The notes under the pieces: model-generated
The model's database searches: none
What the model was told of the DNA's origin: nothing
Seen by the model: the letters and a program-made list of their open reading frames with translations, nothing else
Assembly (NCBI GenBank): GCA_003339415.1
Contig: PDHQ01000060.1
Span: 62,001-126,000 of the forward strand
DNA from: Ophiocordyceps camponoti-saundersi (nom. inval.)
Taxonomy: Eukaryota; Ascomycota; Sordariomycetes; Hypocreales; Ophiocordycipitaceae
DNA: 64,000 nucleotides
Direction of reading: 5' to 3'
In this document: piece after piece, positions 10,866-23,159 of the stretch
Layout of the letters: each line of letters opens with the position of its first letter
How positions within the stretch are numbered: the first letter of the stretch is position 1
Program-made: the position numbers and the translations under genes

Positions 10866-13764
10866 ATGGATCCCCTTTCCATCTGCGTCTCAACTGCAAC
10901 TCTAGCCGAGTTGTCAATCAAGGTGAGCAACTACCAACCCCAACAAACCAACTCGTCCAACCACGACATGTAGTTTTCACAACCCCCGACTAACCTTCAT
11001 CCTTCTCCTCTCCCAAAAGATCGGAAAGACTCTATGTGACTTTACGAAATGCGCCATCAACGCCGACTCCCACATCCAAGGCCTCACCCAAGAGCTCTCC
11101 ACGGTAACAGGCTCGCTGACGTCCATCGACAAGACTCTCATGCGCTTCAAGTCACAGTCTCGCCTGCTGGCCGACGACGAAGTCTACCAACAGGGGATAC
11201 TGGCTCTGAGAAACTGCGAGCTTACGCTGTCGGAACTGAAGGCTTTCGTCGATGGCATCTGCAAGATGGCTGGCTCGGGTAGGCTGTGGAAGTTTAAGAC
11301 GGCCATCGACCTTACCACGCATAAGAGCAAGCTGGTTGAGTTTAGGGAGAAGATGAGTAGGTCTAATGCGGCTTTGCAGACGATGCTTCACACTCTCGTC
11401 GTGTGAGTTGTTCTCTCTCTCTCTCTCTCTCTTTCTTTGACGGTAACTGACACGCCTTTGACATTCCCCAGATCGCTCTCCCTCCAGAGCAACCAGTCAC
11501 AGAAACGCATCGTAGCCGATCTAAAACGACTCAACGCCTCCATCGACAAAGTCCAACAACTCTCAATGATGAGCCGGAAACGAGCCTCCCCCCCCTCTCT
11601 CGAAAGACACGATGACGACCTACGACATCTCGCCCAGGCTGCTCGCAACTTTCACTCGGCTGCCAGTTCGACCGCCGCCAGCGTCCAGGGAGAGGATGTG
11701 GGCAGCGTGGCTTCCCGGGACGTGGCCTTGAGTGCTAGTCATGATACTACGTCCCTTCGACGGAGGAGACTGCATGACTTTGTCTACTGTGGCTTGAAGA
11801 GCAGTGCCAGTAGCATCGACATGACGGAAGAGGTGGCATCAACAGAAGGAGAACAAGCTCATGACCTGATTCATCGTGATGATTATCACGGTCTCATGTC
11901 GCAGATGCCGTTGGTTCAAGTGCTCGAAGACTTTGCTCTGGCACAGATGAAGACACGCAAGTTCCTCCAAGCAGCCGTCTTCCTCGAGCAAGCCATCTCC
12001 AAGAAACAACAACAAGACACCGTCGCCAACAACGACGTCCTCAACCGGTTACGAACCCGACTCGCGCTATGTCACCTCTTCCAACGAGACCGATCCGCCG
12101 TCGTGACCATGGTCAACATGCTATCCGACGCACACCCAGACCTGGAAGTCTGCAACCTTATGCACGCCCTGGCCCTCACCTACCTGTCCGAGTACGCCTT
12201 CGACCCGGCAGAGTCATGGTGCAAGCGAGCCCTACAGGCGAAGGAGAAGCTTCTCGGCATGGCCCACGCCCAGACGTTGGAGACGCTGGGCCTGCTGGCT
12301 AGTATATACAAGATGAGCGATGACCTTGTCATGAAGGAGGTTGTTCGACGGATGATGCCTGTTGATTTCGAGTACTGTCATCCTCCTGATGAGTTGGCCT
12401 TTATCGTTCGCCATACGCTGCTTCTTCCACCGGAGCTGGGATCGTTGAGCCACGTCATGATCCCGGGTGTCGTCGTCGAGTTGGACGCTACCAGCACGAC
12501 GAGCACGTGTGTCGAGAACCAGGTCAACTCAGCCTTGTCTCGGGGCGAAAAGCTAGACTTGGACACGAGCAAGGAGGTCGTCATCATCGAGCCCGATCTC
12601 ACCCCTTGCAGTCTCGAAACGATCGAGGTAGACAAAAGGGTTCAGGGCTCAGACATCAAGAGCAGGCTCGCTCAGATGCTCCGAACCGGCTCCATCCGTC
12701 GAGCCGTTTCCGACCCGCGCCCAATGGAGAAGACGTCAGCATCGTCATCGGGCGATATGAGAGGATGGCTTCGCTCTCGTGGGAAATCAGTCCTCAGCAA
12801 GTCCAAGTCTTTGTCTCGACATGCTAGGTTTTCGACTTCTGTCAGGGCGAGGACGAACGTGGGTGACGATGACGACGAGGCCTACTTGGAGGCTTTGGAC
12901 GATTGGATGGCGAAGAGCTCTCGCAAGCCCGGTCGTCGTGATAGGTCCTCGGACTTGTACGATGATAATTACGATGGTCAGCTGCCGAATGAGCTCATGG
13001 AGCTTCCCATCTTTGAGCTGGAGAATGGTTCGTCAGAGTGCGGAAGAGGCGTTGATGAAATCTCCACGTCTATCAGCGATCGAACTGAAGAGCGCGGAGC
13101 AGAAGACGTTGATGTAACAGCCACTTCCAGCATCAGCAACCAAAGTGACACCCCTGCCTCTCCCAACGACAGCCTCACACCTTTCCCTGCGAGGAGCAGC
13201 TCACACACCCAAGGACAAGAGCCGCCGACCTCGGAGAGCCCCGAGGGTCTCGAACAGGCCAAAAAGGTCGTCATCGCCCTTGTCTGTGCCCTGGCCATGG
13301 TGTGCTGCAGCGGGACAGGGGTGGTGGGGGGAGATGGTCGATCGATGACGCATGCACGCGTCGTTGATCGTCGATCCCTCGCGAGACCGGAGGACATGCT
13401 CGAAAGTCTTGACCGAGACTGTGAGCCCGTACAACACGCAAGTCGGCGTGACCAAGTTGGGCAACGCCCTTCATTCGAAGCTCAAGTCACGATACACGAG
13501 GAAAGAAACGACGAAGAAGAAAGCGATGCCATGAACAGGCTTCAAGTTCCCTTCACATCATCCCTCCCCTTCAACCAACATCTCACACCGAGAGGGCATG
13601 AACCAAGGGGAGACGGGGAGAGAGCTCATCCATCATCAGCCACCAGCGTGAGAAGAAGCTTTTCCTGGCTGAAGCACGACGACGCCTTGTACATGGCTCG
13701 AGCATGTGCTCCGTCTCCTGCGCCTGGCACGCCACGTCAGAGCCTCGCCTTTTGCGGGTGCTAG
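10866..13764 (+). CDS. fungal STAND-type N-terminal domain fused to TPR-like helices
   Basis: Exons 10866-10922, 11020-11402 and 11472-13764 encode 910 residues. The start MDPLSICVSTATLAELSIK, the phase-0 intron right after it, and the helical stretch with LSxVxxSLxxID-like heptads to about residue 180 match the N-terminal helical domain found on many fungal STAND/NLR proteins. Residues about 295-435 form TPR-like helix pairs (for example LMHALALTYLSEYAFDPAES). The rest is Ser/Arg-rich and likely disordered, with a short hydrophobic stretch near 744-760. No NACHT or NB-ARC nucleotide-binding motifs are present. Around 13310-13360 (G-rich) a second frame is also open, so the last 150 residues may be misframed by an unseen intron or an indel. 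Role in non-self recognition or cell death is inference from the family. Confidence 0.75.
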
Positions 13765-15656
13765 TGGTCTTGTGTGTGACGTCGTAAAGAGGAAGGAAAA
13801 ATCAGGGTGTCTGATACGATATGAACTCGGTGTCAACATTTTGTATGATAGTTTTGCCCCAGTGATTGAGTTCAATACATGTACGATATATCATCTCAGA
13901 TCCAACGTCACAGCACCCATAACCATACGGTCCATACCCACCCCATCTACAACTCCATCATTCTCTCCACCGCTTCCTCATAGTCCACTGCGCGAGCAAC
14001 CACACGTCATACCCTCCATACGTGACCCTACCTACGTATGGTTAAGCACGCTTGCCCAAGCAGCATCAAGTCAACAAACAATCCATACCTTAACGGAAGA
14101 AACAGGGACGTTACCGGCAAGTCCCCGGGCAAGAACTACAGGCGATATAACACACAGTCCTCTGCGGACACGTATACCCGTACTCGCGACCGCACGGGTG
14201 CAGATGATACGTCGAACCGGACTGTTGAGAAACAGCCTTGGTCGTCGTCGGCTCGTCGCTCGTCCTCTTTATCAAACGGTCGGTTAGCAGCAGAGGCTGG
14301 CCGAGAACAGGAAGAGCGAAAGAGCAGACCGCAACGGCCGAGGATAGTATAAGTCTGACGAGCATTGCTGATGTATTTTCCCCTTGTCCCCTTTTGTGCT
14401 TCCTTTGGTAGAGTCTCACGGAAATTCGTGACAGAGTGTCTTGTTCTTGCTATCCAGAGTTTCAAATCACGGTCGTGCTTCTTTGTTTACAAGCAGAAAC
14501 AACAACTCATTTAGCAAACGGTCAAGAGGGTGATTTTATAGCCCAGATTCGCTCGCAAACCCGAGGTTGCAACGAATGAAATGGTTCCCCCAATCTTCCC
14601 GTTTAAAGCTCCCCATAAGCAATAATATTGAACTAGAATCACGAATACTAACGATCCAGATAGTCCGCTACTTCAGTCGATGACGGGAAAGCGACAAGTT
14701 ACGGAGAATCGTCAAGACGCTTCACTTTTCTTATCCTCCCATCGTCAACTTACATCCCCATTGTGCTTCCTCGTATCTGTATCAGTCATTTTCCAGCTCC
14801 CTAATGTGAAAGTGTTAACTACTCCTCGACTGAAACAAAGCCCAGACGAGTCATGGACGTACAAGGCCGTTCAGTTCAACATCCCGTCTCCGGCCATCGG
14901 CTCGGCCCGTCGCTTGTCTCACACTCGTGTAGCCACTCAACCTTTATAGTCCGTCGTCCTCGTACGGCTCTTAGCCTCTCGGGTGCTCACCTGACTCAAC
15001 ATGAAGTCTTGGCGTGAACGTAGCAAACAATTTTCTGAAAGATCTCGTAGAGCTCCATGAAGGCTGCCCATCGATTGAGATGCTACCGTGTTCCTTGGAG
15101 GCAGAAGTTGAAACGCCGACATCTGAGAAACAGCTCCACATAACAACTAGGCACGATCAAACAGGATCTATACATGAGTGGCGTCAATGAACAAACTCTT
15201 CTTTTGGCAACTACCAACAACCATCTACTAGATACCAGGGTGCTGGTATCACTCCGCCGCAGGGTGCCGTAACACTGTCGCATCCCGACAGACACAAGAC
15301 GTATTAATACAATTTTTACATCCGCGGTGAACCTGCGTGTCGCGTATCCTCGGTATGCAAGTGCTTCAAGAGTGATCAACGAAGCTCATATATATGTTGT
15401 CGACAACCGATAGCGCACCTGTCGACAACGTCAACCCGCGTCACACAGGCTGATAACAGCCGAGATGCGTTGACAAACGTGCAGCGATGCCTCATCTCTC
15501 ACGTATCCCCAATTCAAACGATCTCGACTGCGAAGGGAGGACGACGAAACTGCTTTTCAGTCTTCATCTTCACAGAACCACGCAATCGCTATGATACCTT
15601 TCAGATAGCCAGAAAAGTCAGCCATTGCACGTATCACATAGTCAGGGGGTATCATG
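13765..15656. other. intergenic, no gene seen
   Basis: About 1.9 kb between convergent genes. Open frames here lack codon structure, domains and consistent introns. I find no repeat of note. Confidence 0.5.
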
Positions 15657-17557
15657 TCACCTCGTCTTCCTCCTCATTTCCAAGATCCACGAGCCGCAAA
15701 TCTTCAACCGGTCACGCACAGAAAAGGCGCTGATCAGCTTCACTTTCTGCGGGTTAGAAATGGGAAGCGTGCTGCCAAACCACCACGGAAAAAGCAACGG
15801 ATCATCCGGACAACGGCCATAGGTCTGGATCACGCTTTCACTCAGCCAAGGCAACTTCTTCTCCTGGGCCCGATCAACGAAGCTCATAGCAAACCGCATC
15901 AAGCTTTCCGTCGTCATGGCGTTGAGGTCCGTCTCACACTCGGGCATGTCCGACCCGAACTGTCTCCATGAAGTCCAAAACGGAGCCGTGGCCGCCGATT
16001 CCTCATCCCGAGTGTCGTAATAGTCGTACAGGTGGTTGCAGCCTGCTGCGCTGTCGCTGGCGTCGTAGCCGACTTCTGCCGCCTCCATGGCCTCTTCTTG
16101 CTCCACGCCAACGTCTTCGGCCGCCTCCGAGATGCCGACAGTATAGCCCTCGTGCGTGTACGAGTTGAGGACACGAAAACGTGTGAGTCCTTGCAATTCT
16201 ACCAAACTGCGGCCGTCACGGCGATCCCAATGATCCTTAATATTTAGTAGAATGCCTATCGGATAGAAGCCATCGCCTAGACGTTCCGGGTCGCGCGGCA
16301 TGACCAGTCCAAATTTCCGATCTCCATCCAACACCCTTTGGAGCATTCGATGGTATTGCGGCTCAAAGATCTGGACGTACATGGGCTGGCCGGGAAATGA
16401 CAAGCCGCAGATTAAGAGTGGAACGTGGAAGAGATGCAAATTACCAAAGCCCCCGGCGACGTAGGCTTCTTTCCGGCCGTCCAGCTCATCGTTCCAGAAG
16501 GTGCGGGTGAACGCGATGATGCGCTCGTTCGCGGGGCAAGTATCAGGCTTGAGCAGCAGATCAATATCGAGCGGCCGACGACAAATGGGACAGCCGTCAT
16601 GACGGAACAAGGCCTGGAGAAGGCAGTGTCGACAGAACGTATGACCGCAAGGCGTCGTATAGGGATCGTACAGAAGATGGTAGCAAATGTGGCAGTCCAC
16701 CTCGCTGCGCATCCTTTGCTGCAGTGTTCTGAGCACGGTGGTGTCGAACTCGTCGGGATGTATCAGACCGCTGATATCGGTAGGCATTGCGGGAATGTCG
16801 AACATGACGTCACTATCGAATCCAAGACGTCTCTCGAATGCCAAGTTCCAAGCTCCCAAGAAGCGAGTGCCGGCGATGAATTTGGTTTGATGAGGTTGAT
16901 TGGGCGCCTCGAATAAAGCATCGGGGGGTGGCCTGACTACTATCCAGCCGAGCCTCGCTGCCTCAAACCATGCGCTGGTAACGACGGAATAGACGATGGC
17001 GGCCAGCTTGGTCAAGGTCACGTCTCTGCTGCAATCTCTGACGGCATGGATCCTGCCGCAAGCTATAAAGGGGCATTGTATAACTTGGCGGCGCTCTGGT
17101 CCGGGCGGATAAGTGACCCAGTTACGGGGGAACGGCTGCGGTAGACAATCTGAGCAGATGTTGCGTCCGCAGGGAAGAGTAATAGCAGCTGAATATATGA
17201 ATCCGCATCGTTGACATTGGAAAAGCCGGACGATGTGGCGGGTAAAGTCGGGGTGCGGCCTTGGAGTGTCGTCGCCATAGCCTGCGAGTCCCGGCCGAGG
17301 GTGGAACCCGCCCGCGAAAGGATCTCCTGGGGGCATGAACGATATTTCTGGTGTATCAGATTCAGACGCTCTGCCGTCGTCTGTTTGTCGACAGAGATTG
17401 TCAGGGGAATTAAAAGAAGCACGGTAGAGAGTGTTGAGAAAGGACGAGAAAAATGTCTAAGGCAGGCAGCGTTAGCGGACGTCTGACGGAGGACATCGAT
17501 GACGGGATGTCGATGACGGGTGTGGCGTACCTGCAGATATGCCTTAACGTCATGCAA
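15657..17557 (-). CDS. LON-domain RING finger protein (LONRF/CrgA type)
   Basis: Exon 1 is only 27 nt (17557-17531, MHDVKAYLQ), then a 74-nt intron, then 17456-15657; 608 residues in total. Using the internal ATG at 17336 would lose 49 residues that read as normal protein. A first Cys-rich RING-like element spans about 90-142 (CQRC...CGRNICSDC...CPF..C). A canonical C3HC4 RING is at about 264-302 (CHIC...CGHTFCRHC...CPICRR). A LON substrate-binding-like domain follows at about 350-590 (FGLVMPRDP, GILLNIKD, GRSLVELQGLTRFRV). There is no ATPase or protease part, so it is probably a ubiquitin ligase with a LON-type recognition domain. Fungal relatives include Mucor CrgA, a regulator of light responses; equivalence is not shown. 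Confidence 0.88.
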
Positions 17558-18627
17558 CCACCCCCTTCTGTTGTTCGTCGCCCGGCCGACTCAGTAGAAG
17601 GGAGGAGGCTCGTGCTGGCCAGAGTCAGGCCTCATGACGCCCCCCCGGAGTGTTGTTTTAACGTGGTGGTAGGAGCCTCAGGAGGAGACAGGTAGGTACG
17701 GAAGGGGTGAGTCGCGACAGCGAAGATGGCGTAAGATCTATGATGCAGACCAAGCCTCTTTTACCTAAGCCGCAACGAGGGCGGAATGAGGGGGTGGGTT
17801 GCATCTACAGTCTCTTGTGCACACACAATGTGACGCACAATCGCCAATTCACTGTGCTTGAACGCATCGACGTGCGGGCAGAGCACCGTGTCAATCCACG
17901 CGCGCACACATACTTCCGTGTTACCACAGCTGCTGAATGGGTATAACCAATGGCGCATCCCCTAGCATCTGTCCGGCGATCCCCCGAGGCGATCCCCTAA
18001 GGCCATCTACGATCCCGGTCAGGAGACGTCGCGTCACCGATCCTCCCCTCCAAGGGGCTGGTGGGTGCTGACTGCTGAAGCTCCCCTAAGCTCTCGGGCG
18101 AGGCCTCGCCCATCATGCGGTGTACAACTTAAAAAAAGGGTGAGAGGGAGGTGGGTAAGACTGCAACCGATATTGCCTGACTGACGTCACAGACTCGACA
18201 ACAACAAACCCTTGTGACTCGTCAGTGACCAGGGATCTGAACGGTCAGGCTCGTTGAAATACCCTCAATCAAGCGCTTACCTCGAAAGTACGGGTGTTTC
18301 TGTGTATGACGACGAGAAATGTCCGTTTCTCCGTCAGTTCAGCTGAGAGATGTCTAGTACCTACGTGTCAACCCCAACCCAGACGGGCTCCCTCACCACA
18401 GCGGTGGAGGAAGAAGAAAAAAAAAAGGAGGCTCCCTTTCGGTAGCCACGTCAACTTGCAAGCTGACAATGGTTGTCATTCGGCCGATCGACGGTTTTGT
18501 CGAGGCACACGCCGTCAGCAACGTCAAGTCGAAGGGATGAAACCCGGTCAAAGACACAACCGCTATTCAACAGCCTCCGCTATGCTATACGCCATTAAAC
18601 CTCGACGGAGGAACACTTGCCAGAGCA
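17558..18627. other. intergenic, no gene seen
   Basis: Upstream region of the LON-RING gene and downstream region of the INSIG gene. No supportable coding region or RNA gene. Confidence 0.5.
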
Positions 18628-19828
18628 TCATCGCGCACCTCCCCAACGTCCTCTAATGCCAGCCTTTTCGTTCCATGTCAATCTTCTGCCTATGTTTCCG
18701 AAACATACGCAGCTGTTGAACAGCACACTCAGCATCCAGATGCCTGTCTCGACCGTCTCCTGGCTAGCCAACCCCCCGAGCACGACCGACGGCATGTTCT
18801 GCACCATGGCCGACGTCGACGACATGTTCCGTCCGGCAAACGCATGCGGCAGTGCTCTGGAAGGCGCAGGCATCATATTCGGGTTCACGCTGAGAAGAAC
18901 TGCCGACCCGGCCAAGCCGACTCCTGCCGAGAGGAGCAAGCCGGCTTTGCTCCGGTCAATCAACCACCATAGCAGTGGGTTGGCGAGCGCCAGCGTGGCA
19001 GAAATTTGCAGGGTTGAAACCCACGATAGCTTTCGCTGAAGCCATCGTGTCAGACCATCATCCACTGTCGATTGCATGGAGCGCGCAGGGACTCACAATG
19101 GCGAATACGATGCCTGCAAAAGCTGCGATGGCCCGCATCACAAGTGCCCAATCGGTACCGGGCCCGACGCCTTCTGCTGAAGTCTCGCCAGAATCCGTCT
19201 CGCCGCCCAAGGTCTCGTCCCATACCTTGTCGAACCAAGGTAACAGGGATCCCAGGATGACACCAAACGCACCCCAGCAGGCGATGTAGTTGCAGCTGAG
19301 TCCCGATTTGACGAGGCCGTCTGTCAGATGCGCACGATACCGTTCGTCTCCATGTAGGCGAGTCACCAAGACGCCATAGCCGCTACCGAGGAGGAAGAGC
19401 ACAGCGACCCGAGCAGTCAACGCAAAGGTAGAGGTCGATGTCGGCGATGACATGGGATTTTCGCTGCCTGCATTGGACGGTCGTGAGCGGTGGCGCATCA
19501 GCTGATACGTGGCGTCGTCGAGGCTGCGTGGCCTAACCGGAGTATGGGCTCGCGTGCCCCAAGGGGTGTCGTCAACGTCTTCGCGGTCGCCGCCTCCAGC
19601 CCGTGAATATATCCCCATGAGGGTGGAAGACGTAAGGTTCATCAACGACTTTTGCCGGCTCAGCGAGAACGCATCGGCTTCGAGGAAGCGAGCGGCGGAC
19701 GAGTCCTGCGAGCCGACATCGGTCGGGACCGAGTCGTCATCTTCGGGAGGAGGCGTTGCGCTAACGAAGTTGAGGCTGAAGGGTCGTCGGGGGATAGGAC
19801 GCAAGATGGTTGGGCCATTGTCGGCCAT
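18628..19828 (-). CDS. INSIG: INSIG family ER membrane protein
   Basis: Exons 19828-19097 and 19035-18628 (61-nt intron, phase 0) encode 379 residues. After a disordered, Ser/Pro-rich N-terminus (about 130 residues) come several membrane spans: FALTARVAVLFLLGSGYGVLV, CNYIACWGAFGVILGSLLPWF, ALVMRAIAAFAGIVFAI, and after the intron STLQISATLALANPLLWWLIDRS, then two more hydrophobic spans. This order and the motif WxSTLQ-----ALANPLLWWLIDRS fit the INSIG family, which binds HMG-CoA reductase or SREBP-SCAP in the endoplasmic reticulum and links sterol supply to sterol synthesis. The splice joins AGIVFAI to RKLSWVSTLQ as expected. Fungal members carry such long N-terminal tails. Confidence 0.88.
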
Positions 19829-21347
19829 AACGGCTGCGAGGATTCGATAGCGTAGTGTATTCTGCAGTGATTAATTCTCCGCCTCATGCGGGTCGCTGAG
19901 AAAGAATGGCAATGGATCTTGTTCAGAGGGGAAGAGGCTCGATAAGAAGTAAACTCTAGAGAGACCAGTCTACCCTGTTATCAGGGAGCGATTCGGAAAG
20001 GGCGGGAATAGGGGAGGGGTTAGATGAGTTATGACGCTGAGACGGGAGAAAGTGACGAAGAGGTTATGACGAGTCGGGTCGAGCCGAATGAACGCGAGAA
20101 ATAGCACGATATCAGGGTGAAGGATGATTCGACTATAAGAGGGATGATGATGTGATGGATTTTCTCTCTTCTATTATGCATGTATGTATAATGTATAGGC
20201 AGGCACGTAGGTAGGTAGTGTTTCCATTCTATCCTTCTTATGTCAAACAAGAAAATGGTCGTGAGACTTTCACATGTTCAAGCCAGTCGGTGCGGAGCGG
20301 AGGGGATGGGGCGTACATACATACATACACTGCAGGTCTTAGTCCTGCCCTTCTCCCCCCCCCCCCCTCCTTCTCCTCTCCCACCTACATAAAGCCAAGC
20401 CACTTAGTCAGTAAGTTAACACTCGGAATGCGGGGAGGGGGGGCGTGTGCAGTGAGGGAGAAGGGGGAGAACTCCCTCCAGGGGGGGAGAGGGAGAGAGA
20501 GAGATCATAGCAGAAAAGTACGGATCATGTTTAAAGGCAACTTTACTTCGTAGGTGATGGAACTCTTTCTGTCTCTCTCTCTCCATCATCTATATCATCT
20601 ATCTCTCCCCTTTTCTCTCACCCTCTCTCCCGTCATCAACGCACGTATCCGTACATATATCTACCCACCTACCTACCTACCTAGTCGAGAACGTATGTAA
20701 CTTCATCCTATCCTTTACCGCCACTGGCGCAAGCCAAAAAAAAAACGACTAAGGATTCAGAAAAGGAAGAAAAGATTCGCCAGCGTAACCAAATCTTTAC
20801 TAGTCTCTGCCAGGCATAAATGTACATACATACATACACACATGCACACATATCTGTGCATGTTGCAAGATGCGCCCACCGCATATATCTACTCGCTGCA
20901 ACAGGCTGACTTTTTCTCCTAACGAACCAGTCTGACTCAAAGATGATGCGTCGCGGGGAGAAGAAGTTCAAGGGGGGCAGAAGAGTGATGAAAAGGGAGG
21001 ATGAGGAAAGATGAGAACAAGGAGGGATGGGACGGTACTTGCGGATAGTTTTGGATTGGCCTGGATATGTTGGTCGGATATGCAGGCTTTTTGCATTCCA
21101 TGCCGGATAGATCATACATGCATACGTGGCATGTGTGTCGTGCTCCTGCGGTGAGGGGGATGGGTTGGGATGGGTTGGGATAGGATGGGATAGAATGGAG
21201 GGAGGGGGGTAAGGGTTGCAGGGTCAGCCGCTTTTCTGATACAGGAAGGGAGAGAGGGACGAGAGCGGGGGCAACGGCATATGCAGGTTTGATAGACTTT
21301 GCCTCACGGGACGGGTAAAAGCTTCAACTATCTTCCTCCCCATCTTC
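19829..21347. other. intergenic with microsatellites, no gene seen
   Basis: INSIG promoter side and Mak11 downstream side. Contains CATA repeats (20320, 20820), a C run at 20355, CTCT tracts at 20570-20640 and TACC repeats at 20665-20682. Confidence 0.5.
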
Positions 21348-22826
21348 CTACTCATCATCTTTCTCTTCCTCCTCCTCCTCCTCCTCATCATCATCCTCAT
21401 CTTCATCCTCGCTATCCTCCACCCCCTCAGGCCGCGGAATCATCATAAAAGCCGTCAGGCAAGTGACGCGGTTATGCGTCTCGTACGTGCCCAAAAGCCT
21501 CCCAACCTGACCATCGCCGTCCGACGTTTCATCAGGCACCAGCTCGCTCAGCCGCACCGTCCAAAGCCAAATCTTGCCGTCGCTGCCTCCGCCAACGATG
21601 TAAACACCGTCGTTATCTGCTTCCCCGCGCACCACGGCAAAGTCCTTAATCCGGCATGTCGCTCCCGTCCCCGAAGACGACGACGACGATCTGCCCCCGA
21701 CTTGGCCCACTCGCCGAGCCATCCGTAGCGTGCCCTGCTCCGATGCCGGGTCCGACAGGTCTTCGGTTCGGGTAGAGAAGAAGATGATCCGTCCGTCTTC
21801 CGTTGAGACGCATAGTAGAGATTTCTCGGTGGCCTCGTCGATTGTCACGTACGTGAATTGGTGCATCTTGGTTCGTGCCGCCGCCGCCGTCTTCGTCGTC
21901 GTAGTTGTCGTAGGTGCCATCACCCGACACTTGGGCACGCTATCCATGCCAAACACGACAATATCGCGATCAAACCCCACCGCGAACTCGTCCGCCCCGT
22001 CCGCATTTCCCCAAACTACCCTCCGGCCCTCACCAGTCGAATGTCTTCCCTCGCCAATCTCCTGCAACAAGGCCTTTCCAAAGTTCAGCACGCCAGCCTT
22101 CTTGCCCGTCACCAAGTTCCAAAGCCGCATACAACGCTCGGCCTTACTGACGCTAATCATGAGCTTCATGCTCGGGTGAATGGCAAAGTCATTGACGCCC
22201 GACGGCGTCGCCCCCAGAGGCGCTGTATCGCCACTAGGCCGTCCCTGAGCCTTGGGCACCGGCGCCTTGATGGTGCTCAGCACCGACCAGTCGCGTGTGC
22301 GCGTCACCGCAATTGTTGAATCGTCGCTGGCTGACAGCAGCTTCGACCGCGTGGGAAACCGCAGCGTCGTAATGGTCGACGCATGGTGCAGCAGCGTCCC
22401 TAACTCGCGGTTTTTGCGGCTCTCCAAGATCGGTCGCGGCGCCACCTTGGCTAACACGTCGTCGTCTCTCGTCCGGGGCGGATGCGCAGATAGGTTGTAG
22501 ACGTTGATCCTCTCGTCTGTGCTGCCGGATGCGAGGAGCACCTTTTGTCTCTGGCCCGGCACCGGCGCCGAGGGCGGTGACACGGCCACACAGCGGATAG
22601 CCGATGCATGTGCGTTGAACAAGAAAGTATCGGCGAAGTCGACCCCGTCATGACTCGCTCTTATCGTCGCTGTCAGCCCGTGCAAGGCCTGATCGTAGGA
22701 GCCGGCGACGATCTGAATCGTCTCGGGCCGTGCCGGCGCTTGCTGCGGAGCTGATTCCTTCGCCGTCTTCTTCTTCTTGTCGGATTTCGACTCTGCGCCA
22801 CCTTGTTGTCTCTTTCGTTTCGCCAT
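21348..22826 (-). CDS. mak11: WD40 ribosome-biogenesis protein Mak11
   Basis: Single exon, 492 residues from the ATG at 22826 (MAKRKRQ), preferred over an in-frame ATG at 22931 because relatives begin with this basic nucleolar-type stretch. WD40 repeats are clear: FLFNAHASAIRCVAVSP with LLASGSTDERINVYNL, then LLHHASTITTLRFP with LLSASDDSTIAVTRTRDWS, then GVNDFAIHPSMKLMISVSK with MRLWNLVTGKKAGVL, and less regular C-terminal blades. The GDTAPLG-PSGVNDF insert is typical of fungal Mak11. It ends in a very acidic Glu/Asp tail of about 25 residues. Mak11 (human PAK1IP1) acts in 60S subunit assembly in the nucleolus, with Rlp24. It lies 333 bases downstream of the kinase gene on the same strand; that spacer shows nothing notable. 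Confidence 0.9.
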   Translation of the reverse strand: MAKRKRQQGGAESKSDKKKKTAKESAPQQAPARPETIQIVAGSYDQALHGLTATIRASHDGVDFADTFLFNAHASAIRCVAVSPPSAPVPGQRQKVLLASGSTDERINVYNLSAHPPRTRDDDVLAKVAPRPILESRKNRELGTLLHHASTITTLRFPTRSKLLSASDDSTIAVTRTRDWSVLSTIKAPVPKAQGRPSGDTAPLGATPSGVNDFAIHPSMKLMISVSKAERCMRLWNLVTGKKAGVLNFGKALLQEIGEGRHSTGEGRRVVWGNADGADEFAVGFDRDIVVFGMDSVPKCRVMAPTTTTTTKTAAAARTKMHQFTYVTIDEATEKSLLCVSTEDGRIIFFSTRTEDLSDPASEQGTLRMARRVGQVGGRSSSSSSGTGATCRIKDFAVVRGEADNDGVYIVGGGSDGKIWLWTVRLSELVPDETSDGDGQVGRLLGTYETHNRVTCLTAFMMIPRPEGVEDSEDEDEDDDEEEEEEEEKDDE

Positions 22827-23159
22827 CGTCGCGTCGATGCCCGCTGTGACCTTGTAGGGCTCAACGATTGCGCAAGTCCCTCGAAGAGAACTGTGAAGCA
22901 ACGATGGCAGGGTTTTTTTTTTTCGCATCAAGAAAAAAAAGTGGATTCTCGCTCAGATAAGATAACGTCGCCGTAACACGTGAATCCTCTGTACATATGA
23001 CGTCTAACCAAAACGCACTCCTCCACCTCTCTATCTCGTACCACATCTGCAAACATCTGTATCCTGTCCGCCAGGGACGACTGCGTCTATCGTGCCTCAT
23101 CACAGTGCATACCTTCTTGAACGAAAAGCCTCTTCGAGCCAGACAGAGAAACAAACCCA

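Noticed and set aside
13706..14465. Overlapping open frames of 100-190 codons on both strands
   Set aside because: No domain, compete with each other and overlap the end of a real gene.
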